Assembly (NCBI GenBank): GCA_017304135.1
Contig: JAFLBB010000006.1
Coordinates: 35,920 to 99,919, forward strand
Length of the DNA stretch: 64,000 nucleotides
Source of the DNA: Acidobacteriota bacterium
GTDB taxonomy: Bacteria; Acidobacteriota; Terriglobia; Bryobacterales; Bryobacteraceae
Direction: 5' to 3'
Part shown: piece by piece, positions 36,472 to 45,666 of the stretch
Layout of the letters: the number at the start of each line of letters is the position of its first letter
How positions within the stretch are numbered: the stretch's first letter is position 1
Position numbers and translations under genes: made by a program
The notes under the pieces: generated by a model
What the model was told of the DNA's origin: nothing
Seen by the model: only the letters and a program-made list of their open reading frames with translations
The model's database searches: none

Positions 36472-39072
36472 ATGTTCAGGTTCACCGGCGCGGGAATGCT
36501 CCTCGCCGCCCTTCTCATCTCCCCCGCGCTGCAGGCAGACATCGACGATTTACAGCGCGGCTTTGAACGCCCGCCCGACGAAGCGCGCATCATGATGCGC
36601 TGGTGGTGGTTCGGCCCCTCGGTCACGCAGGCGGAATTAGAGCGCGAAATGCGCGTGATGCGCGACGGCGGCATCGGAGGCTTCGAGGTCCAGCCTGTCT
36701 ACCCGCTGGCGCTCGATGATCCCGAACGCGGCGTGCGCAACATGAACTTCCTCTCGCCCGAATTCCTTGACCACCTGCGCTTCACCGCGCGCACAGCCAA
36801 GGAACTCGGCCTGCGCATGGACCTCACGCTCGGCAGCGGCTGGCCCTATGGTGGCCCGAGTGTTCCCATCACGGAAGCCGCCGGGCGGCTACGCATCGAA
36901 AAAGTAAAGGTGGCCGCCGGCGCGCGGCGCATCCCGCTGCCGGCCCTCATGCAAGGCGAAAAACTGCTCGGTGCTTTCACGGCGGGCACGCTCGAAGAAT
37001 GGCGCGAGGTGCGCGACGGCGCTCTGTGGCTGCCCGCGAGCAGTGCGCCCGGCGAAGTCTGGTTCTTCCTCTCCAGCCGCACCGGCATGATGGTGAAGCG
37101 GCCCTCGGTAGGCGGCGAAGGCTACGTTCTCGATCACTATGACCGCGCCGCGCTCAACCGCTACCTGCGCACGGTGGCCGAGCCGCTGGTCAACGCGCTC
37201 GGCCCCGACAAAGCCTTCGCGCTGTTCTGCGACAGCCTCGAAGTGTTCGGCTCGGACTGGACGCCTGGCCTGCTTGCGGAGTTCCAGATGCGCCGCGGCT
37301 ACGATCTGCGCCCGCTGCTTCCCGCGCTTGCCAGCGATCAGGGTGCGCAGACGCCAGGCATTCGCCACGACTGGGGCCGCACGCTCACCGAACTGCTCGA
37401 CGAGCGCTTTCTCGCACCGCTGCATGCCTGGGTGCGCGCACGCGGTTCACAGTTCCGCATTCAGGGCTATGGCATCCCACCGGCGACGCTCACGAGCAAT
37501 GCGCACACCGACATCAGCGAAGGCGAGGGAGCGCAGTGGAAGGTGGTGCGCGCCGCGCGCTGGGCCTCCTCGGCGAACCACATCTACGACCGCGTGGTGA
37601 CGACTTCCGAAACCTGGACATGGCTCCACTCGCCCGCCATGCGCGCCACGCCGCTCGACATGAAGGCCGAAGCCGACATCCACTTCCTGCAGGGCGTCAA
37701 CCAGCTCATCGGCCACGGCTGGCCCTACACAAACGCGGGCGAAGAATATCCCGGCTGGCGCTTCTACGCCGCCGCCGTCTTCAACGAGGCCAACCCCTGG
37801 TACATCGCCATGCCCGACATCGCACGCTATCTGCAGCGCATGAGCTGGTTGCTGCGGCAGGGCGAGGTGGCACACGATGTGGCGCTCTATCTGCCCACCT
37901 CGGATGCCTGGTCGCATTTCACCGCCGGACGTGTGCACATGATCGAAGCCCTGCGCGAACATGTGGGGCCGGAGGTGATGCCACAGATTCTCGACAATGG
38001 CTACGCGCTGGATTTCCTCGACGACGGCACGCTCGAACGCGCCCTGGGGCGCTACCGCGTGCTCGTGCTGCCCAATGTGGAATACCTGCCCGTGGCCGCC
38101 GCGCGCACGATCGAGGCGTTCCAAAAGCGCGGAGGCATCGTTCTCGCCACGCACCGCCGGCCTGAGCGCGCCCCCGGATTGCGTGCCCCGGCCGCCGATC
38201 ACGACACAGTGCGTCAGGCGCTCGCCTCGGCCACGCTGGTGGCGCGCGATAGCGAACTAGGCGCGGCGCTGAAGTCCAAGCTCACGCCCGACATCGCCTG
38301 GAGCGCCGATCAGCATGCTCTGGGTTTCGAGCATCGCCGCACTCCCGACGCCGACATCTACTTCGTCGCCAACACCTCACATCAACCGGTGGAACTGCGC
38401 GCCCGCTTCCGCGCCGAGGGCACACCGGAGACATGGAACGCGCTCACGGGCGAGGTCACGGCCCCGCGCGGCCAAGGCGCGAACCTCGTCGTCGACCTCG
38501 CGCCCTACGAGTCACGCGTCTATGTCTTCAGCAAGCGCCCGCAACACTCTCGGCCTGAACCGCGCGCCTCCGGTGAGTCCGTCGACCTCGCCGCCGGATG
38601 GGACCGTCCGCTCGGCGACTGGGCAGCGGCTGACACCACACGCTACTTTTCCGGGACGCAAACCTACGAACGCGACGTGACCCTCACCGCCGCACAACTT
38701 CGCGGCGTGCGCTGGCGGCTCGATTTCGGAGCTGGCACTCCGGTTCCGGAGACGCGCCTCACCAACGGCCACCGCGCCTGGCTCGACGGCCCTGTGCGCG
38801 AAGCCGTCGTGGTCTATGTGAATGGCGAACGCGCCGGCGCCGTGTGGTGCGCGCCCTATCGCCTCGACGTCACACGCCTGCTCAAGCCCGGCGCCAACCG
38901 CATCCGGCTCGTAGCCGCCAACACCGCCATGAACCACATGGCCGGGCGTGCGCTGCCCAACTACCGTTTCCTGAACCTCCGCTACGGCGTGCGCTTTGAG
39001 CCGCAAGAGATGGAGAAGGTCACAGTGCTGCCTTCCGGCATCCTTGGCGGCGTGCGACTGGAGAGCCGGTGA
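36472..39072 (+). CDS. Exported GH106-like alpha-L-rhamnosidase
   Basis: 866 residues with a signal peptide (MFRFTGAGMLLAALLISPALQA). The N-terminus has the GH106 hallmark MMRWWWFGPSVTQAELEREM, then GGIGGFEVQPVYPLALDD, the barrel segment FTARTAKELGLRMDLTLGSGWPYGG, and C-terminal beta-domains including a galactose-binding-like region (LDFGAGTPVPETRLTNGHRAWLDG). Length fits the family. Expected to release rhamnose from plant or bacterial glycans outside the cytoplasm. Its stop overlaps the GTG start of the deacetylase gene (GTGA), suggesting joint expression. Rhamnose specificity is inferred from family resemblance. Confidence 0.82.
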   Translation: MFRFTGAGMLLAALLISPALQADIDDLQRGFERPPDEARIMMRWWWFGPSVTQAELEREMRVMRDGGIGGFEVQPVYPLALDDPERGVRNMNFLSPEFLDHLRFTARTAKELGLRMDLTLGSGWPYGGPSVPITEAAGRLRIEKVKVAAGARRIPLPALMQGEKLLGAFTAGTLEEWREVRDGALWLPASSAPGEVWFFLSSRTGMMVKRPSVGGEGYVLDHYDRAALNRYLRTVAEPLVNALGPDKAFALFCDSLEVFGSDWTPGLLAEFQMRRGYDLRPLLPALASDQGAQTPGIRHDWGRTLTELLDERFLAPLHAWVRARGSQFRIQGYGIPPATLTSNAHTDISEGEGAQWKVVRAARWASSANHIYDRVVTTSETWTWLHSPAMRATPLDMKAEADIHFLQGVNQLIGHGWPYTNAGEEYPGWRFYAAAVFNEANPWYIAMPDIARYLQRMSWLLRQGEVAHDVALYLPTSDAWSHFTAGRVHMIEALREHVGPEVMPQILDNGYALDFLDDGTLERALGRYRVLVLPNVEYLPVAAARTIEAFQKRGGIVLATHRRPERAPGLRAPAADHDTVRQALASATLVARDSELGAALKSKLTPDIAWSADQHALGFEHRRTPDADIYFVANTSHQPVELRARFRAEGTPETWNALTGEVTAPRGQGANLVVDLAPYESRVYVFSKRPQHSRPEPRASGESVDLAAGWDRPLGDWAAADTTRYFSGTQTYERDVTLTAAQLRGVRWRLDFGAGTPVPETRLTNGHRAWLDGPVREAVVVYVNGERAGAVWCAPYRLDVTRLLKPGANRIRLVAANTAMNHMAGRALPNYRFLNLRYGVRFEPQEMEKVTVLPSGILGGVRLESR

Positions 39073-39800
39073 ACCGCCTCTGCCTCCTGCTCCCGCTGGC
39101 CGCATCCCTGGCGGCGCAAACCACGCCCATCCCCGACAAACTCGTCGTGCTCACCTTTGATGACGGCGTCGTCTCGCACGCCACTCACGTCGCGCCGCTG
39201 CTCAAGCAATACGGCTTCGGCGCCACCTTCTTCGTCTGCGAGTTCCCGCCCGACTTCCACGACAAATCGAAGTACATGACCTGGGAGCAGATGGGCCAAC
39301 TCTCCCAGATGGGCTTCGAACTGGCTAGCCACACCCGCTCGCACACACACTTGAGCAAGCTCACCCGCGAGCAGTTTATAGAAGAGCTGCGCTACGTCGA
39401 AGACAAAGCCGCCTCGCTCGGAGCGCCGAAGGTCGTCAGCTTCGCCTACCCCAGCTACGTCACCGCCCCGATGGCTCCGGGCGTGCTGGCCGCGCGAGGC
39501 TACCGCTACGCGCGCATTGGCGGCGACAAGCCCTACGATCCGGCGCATGACGATCCTTACCTCATCCCCAGCTACACGACGCTCGCCACCAATCGCGACG
39601 CCGTTTTGAACGCCCTGCGCCAGGCCCGCGACGGCCGCGTGGTGGTGCTCACCCTACACGGCGTGCCCGACACCGCACACCCCTGGGTGAACACGCCGCC
39701 CGAGCTATTCCGCGAGTATCTCGACTTCCTGCGCGACAACCACTACACCGTAATCGCCATGCGTGATCTCGACCGCTATGCCAAGCCCGCCAAGCGCTGA
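39069..39800 (+). CDS. Exported polysaccharide deacetylase (NodB-like)
   Basis: 243 residues from a GTG overlapping the upstream TGA. Signal peptide NRLCLLLPLAASLAAQ. NodB motifs: catalytic-metal LTFDDGVVSH (Asp pair), FVCEF, the second-metal motif ASHTRSHTHLS (two His), SFAYPSY and VVLTLHGV. This is a carbohydrate esterase 4 arrangement, deacetylating N-acetylated polysaccharides, chitin-like polymers or peptidoglycan. Context with the GH106-like enzyme favours glycan turnover. Extracytoplasmic. Confidence 0.9.
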   Translation: MNRLCLLLPLAASLAAQTTPIPDKLVVLTFDDGVVSHATHVAPLLKQYGFGATFFVCEFPPDFHDKSKYMTWEQMGQLSQMGFELASHTRSHTHLSKLTREQFIEELRYVEDKAASLGAPKVVSFAYPSYVTAPMAPGVLAARGYRYARIGGDKPYDPAHDDPYLIPSYTTLATNRDAVLNALRQARDGRVVVLTLHGVPDTAHPWVNTPPELFREYLDFLRDNHYTVIAMRDLDRYAKPAKR

Positions 39801-39830
39801 CCGCCCACTCTTGCGTGCCACAATCAGACC

Positions 39831-42800
39831 ATGCGCCTTGTGATTGCCCTTGCGGCGTTTGCTTCCCTTCTTCCCGCTGCCGAGTCCCATCAACTCTTCC
39901 GCCAGCCCGCCCTTAACGCGACCCATGTTGTATTCCACTATGCGGGCGATCTCTGGTCGGTTCCGCGCGAGGGGGGCGAGGCGCGCCGCCTCACCGCCGC
40001 GCCGGGAGAGGAACGCGATGCTTACTTCTCCCCCGACGGCTTGCAGCTTGCCTTCACCGGCGAGTATGACGGCAACACCGACGTCTTTGTGATGCCCGCG
40101 GCGGGCGGCGTGCCCAAGCGCATCACCTACCACCCCGGCGCCGACCACGCCCGAGGCTGGACGCCCGATGGCAAGCGCGTGCTCATCCGCTCCTCGCGCT
40201 TCAATCCATCGCGCGGCACGCGTCTGTTCACCGTCACGCTCGTTGGCGCCGCCGACGGCGCGGCCGAACAACTTCCCTTCCCTCTGGCCGAAGCCGGCGC
40301 CCTCTCCCCGGATGCGACGCGAATCGCCTACGAGCCCGTGCCACCCGCCTTTGCCTGGTGGAAGCGCTATCGCGGCGGCCGCATGTCGAAAATCTGGATC
40401 GGCTCGCTTGCTGACTCCTCCGTCGAGTCGGTGCCGCGCACGAAATCGAACGACTTCAACCCGATGTGGGCCGGCGGCAAGCTCTACTTCCTCTCCGATC
40501 GCGATGGCGCCTTCACGCTCTACTCCTACGATCCGAAATCAAAGAAGGTGGCACGGGCCGTGGAGAACAAGAGCTTTGATTGGAAGTCGGCCTCGGCTTT
40601 CGGCGACACGATCGCTTACGAGCAGTTTGGCGGGCTGCATCTCTACGACGTCAAGTCAGGCAAATCGAAACCGGTCCCCGTCAGCGTCAATGCCGATCTG
40701 CTCGAACTGCGCCCGCGCCTGCAAAAGCTCACCCGCATGGAGGGCGCCGCCCTCTCGCCCACCGGCGTTCGCGCCGTGTTCCAGTCGCGCGGCGAGATTC
40801 TCACCGTGCCTGCCGAGAAGGGTGACCCGCGCAATCTGACGCGCACCACGGCCGTGGCTGAGCGCGACCCCTCGTGGTCGCCCGACGGACGATGGGTCAC
40901 CTACTTCTCCGATGAATCGGGCGAGTATGAACTCGTCCTGCGCGAACAAGACGGCGCGGGCGAAACCAAGCGCTTCCGGCTCAGCGAAAAGCCTGGCTAC
41001 TTCTCCAACCCCACCTGGTCGCCCGATTCCCAAAAGATCGCGTTCTCGGACAACGCGCTGCGTCTGGGCTATCTCGACATCGCCTCAGGCAAGGTGACCA
41101 TCGTCGACACCGACCGCTATTCGAGCCCGCGCCGCGTCGAAACGGCCGCCTGGTCGCCTGACAGCAAGTGGCTCGGTTACACGAAGCAGGAGAAGAGTTC
41201 GCTGCGCACGGTCTATGTCTACTCGCTTTCTTCGTCGCAAGCCACCGCCATCACCGACGGTTTAAGCGACGCCTTCTCGCCCGCCTTTGACCGCGACGGC
41301 AAGCATCTCTACTTCCTCGCCTCCACCAACGTCGGACTGCAAATCGGTTGGCGCGACATGTCGAGCTTCGATCGCGAGTCCAGCGCCTCGGCCTATGCCG
41401 TTGTCCTGCGCAAGGATCTGCCCTCGCCGCTCGCTCCCGAAAGCGACGAAGAGAAGGTGGCCCCGGCCAAACCCGAAGCGCCCGCGGCCAAACCGGAAGC
41501 CAAGCCAGAAGCCAAGAAGGACCCACCTGCCGTCACCATCGATTTCGACGCCATCAGCCAGCGCATCCTCGCCCTGCCCATTCCCGCCCGCAACTACAGC
41601 GCGCTCATGCCGGGCAAGCCGGGCGTGCTGTTCCTGCTGCAACAAGGCAGCGGACCGGGCTCCACGGGCACGTCGCTGCACAAATTCGATCTCAAAACGC
41701 GCAAGACCGAGCGCTTCCTGGAAGGCCTCAGCGGCGCGCAACTCTCCGCCAACGCCGAGAAGATGCTCATCGCCCAACCGCCCAATCGCTGGAGCATAGT
41801 CGGAACCAACGCGCCCCCGAAGCCCGCTGACGGCGCGCTGAAGATGGACTCGCTCGAGGCTTGGGTGGACCCGCGCGCCGAATGGGCGCAAATGGTCCGC
41901 GAAGCCTGGCGCGTGCAGCGCGACTTCTTCTATGACCCCAATCTGCACGGCGTCGACGTAAAGGCGATGGAGAAGCGCTACGAGCCGTTTGTGGCGAACG
42001 TCGCCAGCCGCGGCGATTTGAGCTACCTCATCGGCGAAATGATGGGCGAGTTCACCGCCGGACACCTCTACATCCAGGGCGGCCAGCGGCCCGAGGTCAA
42101 ATCGGTGCCGGGCGGTCTACTGGGCTGCGACTTTGCAATCGAGAACGGCCGTTACCGATTCGCACGCGTCTACAACGGCGAGAACTGGAACCCCGAATCA
42201 CGCGCGCCGCTGACACAACCCGGCGTCAATGTGGCCGCCGGCGAATACCTGCTCGCCATCAACGGCGTGGAACTGCGCGCCGCCGACAATGTCCACCAGC
42301 GCCTGGAGGCTACCTCGGGCAAACAAGTCACGCTGCGGGTAGGCACGGATGCCTCCGGCGCCGGCGCGCGTGAAGTCACCGTCATCCCCACGGCCAACGA
42401 TTCCCGCCTCCGCTATCTCGACTGGATCGAAAGCAACCGCCGCAAGGTGGATCAACTCAGCGCTGGCAAACTGGCCTACGTCCACCTGCCCGACACCTCG
42501 CGCGGCGGCTACTCCAACTTCAACCGCTACTACTTCGCGCAGACCGGCAAACAAGGCGCCGTGATGGATGAGCGCTTCAACGCCGGCGGCGCGCAGCCGG
42601 ACTACATCATCGACTACCTGCGCCGCCCGCTCATCCACTACCGCACCACGCGGCATGGCGAGGACTTCCAGGGCCCCCTCGGCGGCATCTTCGGACCAAA
42701 GGTGATGTTGATCAATGAATTCGCCGGTTCCGGCGGCGACTCCATGCCGTGGTACTTCCGCAAAGCCGGCGTCGGGCGCCTGGTGGGCAAGACCACCTGG

Positions 42801-43082
42801 GGCGGACTGGTGGGTGGCGGCGGCGGCTTCCCGCTGCTCATGGATGGCGGCGCGGTCACCCCGCCCAGCGTCGCCTGGTGGGACCCCGACACCGGCGAAT
42901 GGGTGGCCGAAAACGTCGGCATTCATCCCGATGTCGAAGTCGAGTTCGATCCCAAAGCCTGGCGCGCCGGGCGCGATGTGCAGCTGGAAAAAGCCGTCGA
43001 ACTGCTCATGGCTGAACTCGCCAAGCCGCGCCCTCCGGCTAAACCGAGGCCGGCGTTTCCCAATTATCAGCAGCCCAAGTAA
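39831..43082 (+). CDS. Exported tricorn-type protease (peptidase family S41)
   Basis: 1083 residues, signal peptide MRLVIALAAFASLLPAA. Tricorn architecture: a beta-propeller with SPDG-type blades (AYFSPDGLQLAFTG, GWTPDGKRVLIR, SWSPDGRWVTYFS, ~20-520), a second propeller part with a Lys/Pro/Ala-rich insert near 540-560, a C1 domain (AWVDPRAEWAQMVREAWRVQRDFFYD), a PDZ (~745-840) and the S41 core with the nucleophile in NEFAGSGGDSMPWYF (~970). The propeller-plus-protease form degrades oligopeptides as a large ring in archaea; bacterial exported copies are less understood. No peptide-processing partner is adjacent. It converges on the PPIase gene. Confidence 0.93.
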   Translation: MRLVIALAAFASLLPAAESHQLFRQPALNATHVVFHYAGDLWSVPREGGEARRLTAAPGEERDAYFSPDGLQLAFTGEYDGNTDVFVMPAAGGVPKRITYHPGADHARGWTPDGKRVLIRSSRFNPSRGTRLFTVTLVGAADGAAEQLPFPLAEAGALSPDATRIAYEPVPPAFAWWKRYRGGRMSKIWIGSLADSSVESVPRTKSNDFNPMWAGGKLYFLSDRDGAFTLYSYDPKSKKVARAVENKSFDWKSASAFGDTIAYEQFGGLHLYDVKSGKSKPVPVSVNADLLELRPRLQKLTRMEGAALSPTGVRAVFQSRGEILTVPAEKGDPRNLTRTTAVAERDPSWSPDGRWVTYFSDESGEYELVLREQDGAGETKRFRLSEKPGYFSNPTWSPDSQKIAFSDNALRLGYLDIASGKVTIVDTDRYSSPRRVETAAWSPDSKWLGYTKQEKSSLRTVYVYSLSSSQATAITDGLSDAFSPAFDRDGKHLYFLASTNVGLQIGWRDMSSFDRESSASAYAVVLRKDLPSPLAPESDEEKVAPAKPEAPAAKPEAKPEAKKDPPAVTIDFDAISQRILALPIPARNYSALMPGKPGVLFLLQQGSGPGSTGTSLHKFDLKTRKTERFLEGLSGAQLSANAEKMLIAQPPNRWSIVGTNAPPKPADGALKMDSLEAWVDPRAEWAQMVREAWRVQRDFFYDPNLHGVDVKAMEKRYEPFVANVASRGDLSYLIGEMMGEFTAGHLYIQGGQRPEVKSVPGGLLGCDFAIENGRYRFARVYNGENWNPESRAPLTQPGVNVAAGEYLLAINGVELRAADNVHQRLEATSGKQVTLRVGTDASGAGAREVTVIPTANDSRLRYLDWIESNRRKVDQLSAGKLAYVHLPDTSRGGYSNFNRYYFAQTGKQGAVMDERFNAGGAQPDYIIDYLRRPLIHYRTTRHGEDFQGPLGGIFGPKVMLINEFAGSGGDSMPWYFRKAGVGRLVGKTTWGGLVGGGGGFPLLMDGGAVTPPSVAWWDPDTGEWVAENVGIHPDVEVEFDPKAWRAGRDVQLEKAVELLMAELAKPRPPAKPRPAFPNYQQPK

Positions 43083-43097
43083 GCCCAGCGCTTACTT
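43077..43097. terminator. Palindrome containing both convergent stop codons
   Basis: AAGTAAGC, loop CCAGC, GCTTACTT: a perfect 8-bp stem. The left arm contains the tricorn stop TAA and the right arm the complement of the PPIase stop; both proteins end in lysine. It may act as a compact bidirectional terminator or 3'-end barrier, although there is no T-run. Confidence 0.45.
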
Positions 43098-44102
43098 CGC
43101 GAAGTACTCTTCGTTCATCGTCACCGGATACTTGCGGCGGATCTCCTGCATGAACTTCTGCCGCAACTCCGTGCCCGACTTCTCTTTGATCTCGGCCTTC
43201 ACCTCGTCAAACGCGCGCTCCTTGATCTCCAGCATCTGGATGATGTGAAAACCAAACTGCGTGCGCACCGGCTCGCTGATCTCTTTTTCCTTCAGCGCAA
43301 AGGCGGCTGTCTCAAACGGCGCCACCATCTGCCCGGCCGAAAAGAAACCGAGATCACCGCCTCGCGAGCCAGAACCTACGTCGTCGGATTCAGCCTTGGC
43401 AGTGGCCTCGAAGTCCTCGCCCGCAACGAGCCGCTTACGAAGCCCCTGCGCATGCGCCAGCGCTTCCTCTTCAGTCTTCTCCTTCTGCCCCTCACGCAGC
43501 GGAACCACCGAGCCTGGCAGGCGGATCAGGATGTGCCGCGCGTGCACCTGCTTGTAGATGGACTTGTTGCGCTCATAGAACTCGCGGATGTTGGCTTCGT
43601 CGGCCAGCGCCTTCTGCATCTCGGCGTTCAGGAAGGAGTTGGCCAGCGCCTGCTCGGCCTGAAAAGCAAGCTGCGCGGCGATCCCGGGATCCTGGTTGTA
43701 GCGCAGCGTGCGCGCTTCGGCGGCCACCTGCATCACGTCGAGCATCTGCTGTGCCAGGCTCTTCCGCGCCGGGCCGATGCCCATCGACTTTAAGTAATCC
43801 GGCAACCCGGCCACGAAGCTCTCAAACTGCGACTTCGTGATCTTCACCTCGCCGGAACTTGCGATCACCGGATCGGCCGCCGCGGAGGCCGGAGCGTTTG
43901 CTTTGGCTGCGGCAGGCTTTGCGGCGGCTTTCGGCGCGGCGCTCTTCTTGGCAACGGGCTTCGCCGCGACAGCGGGCTTGGCCGCTGCGGCGGACTTCGG
44001 CTTGGCAGCCGCGGCGGGCTTCGGCGCGGGGGCCGGAGCCTGCGCCATCAGCGCCATCGCGCACACACTCGTGGCAATCGAAACAAGGAAGGGAAATCGC
44101 AT
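43092..44102 (-). CDS. Exported parvulin-type peptidyl-prolyl isomerase with Ala/Lys/Pro-rich linker
   Basis: 336 residues with signal peptide MRFPFLVSIATSVCAMALMA. Residues ~22-75 are a low-complexity Ala/Pro/Lys tract of the AAAKPKSAAAAKP type, like histone-H1 tails. A SurA-N-like helical segment follows (ITKSQFESFVAGLPDYLKS, ~90-190) and then a parvulin domain (~190-300): VHARHILIRLPGSVV, GSGSRGGDLGFFSAGQMV and PVRTQFGFHIIQML. It probably assists folding of outer-membrane or secreted proteins. The basic linker may tether it to peptidoglycan or anionic polymers. Confidence 0.9.
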   Translation of the reverse strand: MRFPFLVSIATSVCAMALMAQAPAPAPKPAAAAKPKSAAAAKPAVAAKPVAKKSAAPKAAAKPAAAKANAPASAAADPVIASSGEVKITKSQFESFVAGLPDYLKSMGIGPARKSLAQQMLDVMQVAAEARTLRYNQDPGIAAQLAFQAEQALANSFLNAEMQKALADEANIREFYERNKSIYKQVHARHILIRLPGSVVPLREGQKEKTEEEALAHAQGLRKRLVAGEDFEATAKAESDDVGSGSRGGDLGFFSAGQMVAPFETAAFALKEKEISEPVRTQFGFHIIQMLEIKERAFDEVKAEIKEKSGTELRQKFMQEIRRKYPVTMNEEYFAK

Positions 44103-44139
44103 AGTGATTCCCTTCAGTGTAGCTTGTGCCGGCCCGTGC

Positions 44140-45666
44140 TTACTCCTCCGGGCTGAACGCGTAGAGCGTGCCGTCGTAAGTGGTCAGGTAGACGCGTCCG
44201 TTGGCCACCGCCAGCCCGCCGAAATGCGTGAACGCCGTGATCGACTTACCGGAGTTCCACAGCTCCTTGCCGGTCTTCGCATCCAGCGCGTAGAGGATCG
44301 CATCGGACACCTTGCGCTCCACGCGGTATTGCGAATCTACCAGCCGGCCGTTCTCGTCCACCTGCTTCACATACTCGCCGCTGGCGATCACGAACAGGAT
44401 GCCGTTGACGATCACCGGCGGTTCTGGCACGTGCATGTCGCGTGAAATCCAAGCCGCTTCAGGCTGCACCTTGCCATCCTTCTCCACGATCTTGAAAGCC
44501 ATGATCGAACCCGCGTTGGCTTCGCCATGGGAGAGCGGGAACTTCGGCGCCGTCGACGCCGGCCGGCCCCAGGCGGGCATGTAAAGCCAGCGCGTGCCTT
44601 GCTCATCTTCATACGACGCGGCCGAGCCCCAGAAGCCCTGGCCGGCGAAGTCGACGTCTTCGTTGGTGATCAGTTCACTGCGGTACATCGGCGTGCGATG
44701 GTCCTCGCCGCCCAGGCTCTTGCTGTCGAGCAGGAACAGCACACCCTCCTTGCCACCTCCGGCAATCAATTCGCGCCCCTTGAATGGAAACACGACGGGC
44801 GTGAAGTTGCCCTGGTCGAGATCCTTCTTTGTGATCCAGGCGCGATTGGTGGGCGTGTAGGAGTCGGCCATCTCCAGCGTCTTCGCCTTGTAGCTGAGGA
44901 ACGAGTCGGCCCACTTGCCCTTGGCCGGGTCAAACGAACCATCGCCGGTTTCGACGTACACACGGCCATCGGCGCCCACCGCCGCACCGGCCCGGCCCCA
45001 GATGCCCGCGCCTGCCGTCGTCGTCGTGCGTGCCTCGCGCACAGTGCGCTCCGGGTCGTTCAGATCCATCGTGAACACGCCGTTCTTGTGGCCACCGCAG
45101 CCTTGCCCGATGGGCGCGGTGAGCACGCCGCCGACAAGATTCAGACTGTACGGTTTGGCAAACGGCGGCGTGAACTGCTTCGGCGGAAACGTATCCTCAC
45201 CGTTCACCAGGTTCAGCGCGTGCAGCATGCCATCGCTGGTCACCACGTAGACCACACGCGCCCGCTTGTCGATCACAGGCGTGGCCGTCAGCGCGTTCGG
45301 GCAGAGCCAGCCCGGCTTCTGTTTCGGCGTGCCGTTGATGGTGAATTTCTTCCGCCAGAAAATCTTCTGCGTGTCCGTGTCGATGGCAAACAGCGTGTCG
45401 TCGGCGCCGGCCACCACGGCCAGTTCCTTGAAGCCGCGCGGCGTGATCACCGGGTTCACCACCACCGGCGTGGTGAGCGTGTGCAACTCCTTAATGCCCA
45501 CCTCGAGCTTCATCTTCCACTCCAGGCGCATCTTGCCGACGTTACTCAGCGTGATCGTCTCTTCGCCCTGGGCCAGGCCCGTGCGCTGCGGATCACCGCC
45601 GAAAGTCAACCAGTCGCCGGCCAGGCAGAGGGAAGCGAAACAAAACGTGGTCAGTACGATTCTCAT
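44140..45666 (-). CDS. Exported PQQ-like beta-propeller protein
   Basis: 508 residues with signal peptide MRIVLTTFCFASLCLA. Repeated blades of the PQQ type: DWLTFGGDPQRTG opening, LFAIDTDTQKIFWRKKF, MLHALNLVNGEDTFP, ILYALDAKTGKELWNSGKSI and YLTTYDGTLYAFSPEE. The Cys-Cys disulfide of quinoprotein dehydrogenases was not seen, so enzymatic activity is not claimed. The ATG overlaps the preceding GH31-like stop by one base (TAATG). Last gene of the seven-gene minus-strand run. Confidence 0.85.
   Translation of the reverse strand: MRIVLTTFCFASLCLAGDWLTFGGDPQRTGLAQGEETITLSNVGKMRLEWKMKLEVGIKELHTLTTPVVVNPVITPRGFKELAVVAGADDTLFAIDTDTQKIFWRKKFTINGTPKQKPGWLCPNALTATPVIDKRARVVYVVTSDGMLHALNLVNGEDTFPPKQFTPPFAKPYSLNLVGGVLTAPIGQGCGGHKNGVFTMDLNDPERTVREARTTTTAGAGIWGRAGAAVGADGRVYVETGDGSFDPAKGKWADSFLSYKAKTLEMADSYTPTNRAWITKKDLDQGNFTPVVFPFKGRELIAGGGKEGVLFLLDSKSLGGEDHRTPMYRSELITNEDVDFAGQGFWGSAASYEDEQGTRWLYMPAWGRPASTAPKFPLSHGEANAGSIMAFKIVEKDGKVQPEAAWISRDMHVPEPPVIVNGILFVIASGEYVKQVDENGRLVDSQYRVERKVSDAILYALDAKTGKELWNSGKSITAFTHFGGLAVANGRVYLTTYDGTLYAFSPEE

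Noticed and set aside
36472..44102. Polysaccharide utilisation locus (SusC/SusD type)
   Set aside because: A rhamnosidase and deacetylase are coupled, but there is no SusD-like gene, and the TonB receptor lies 20 kb away; evidence is insufficient.
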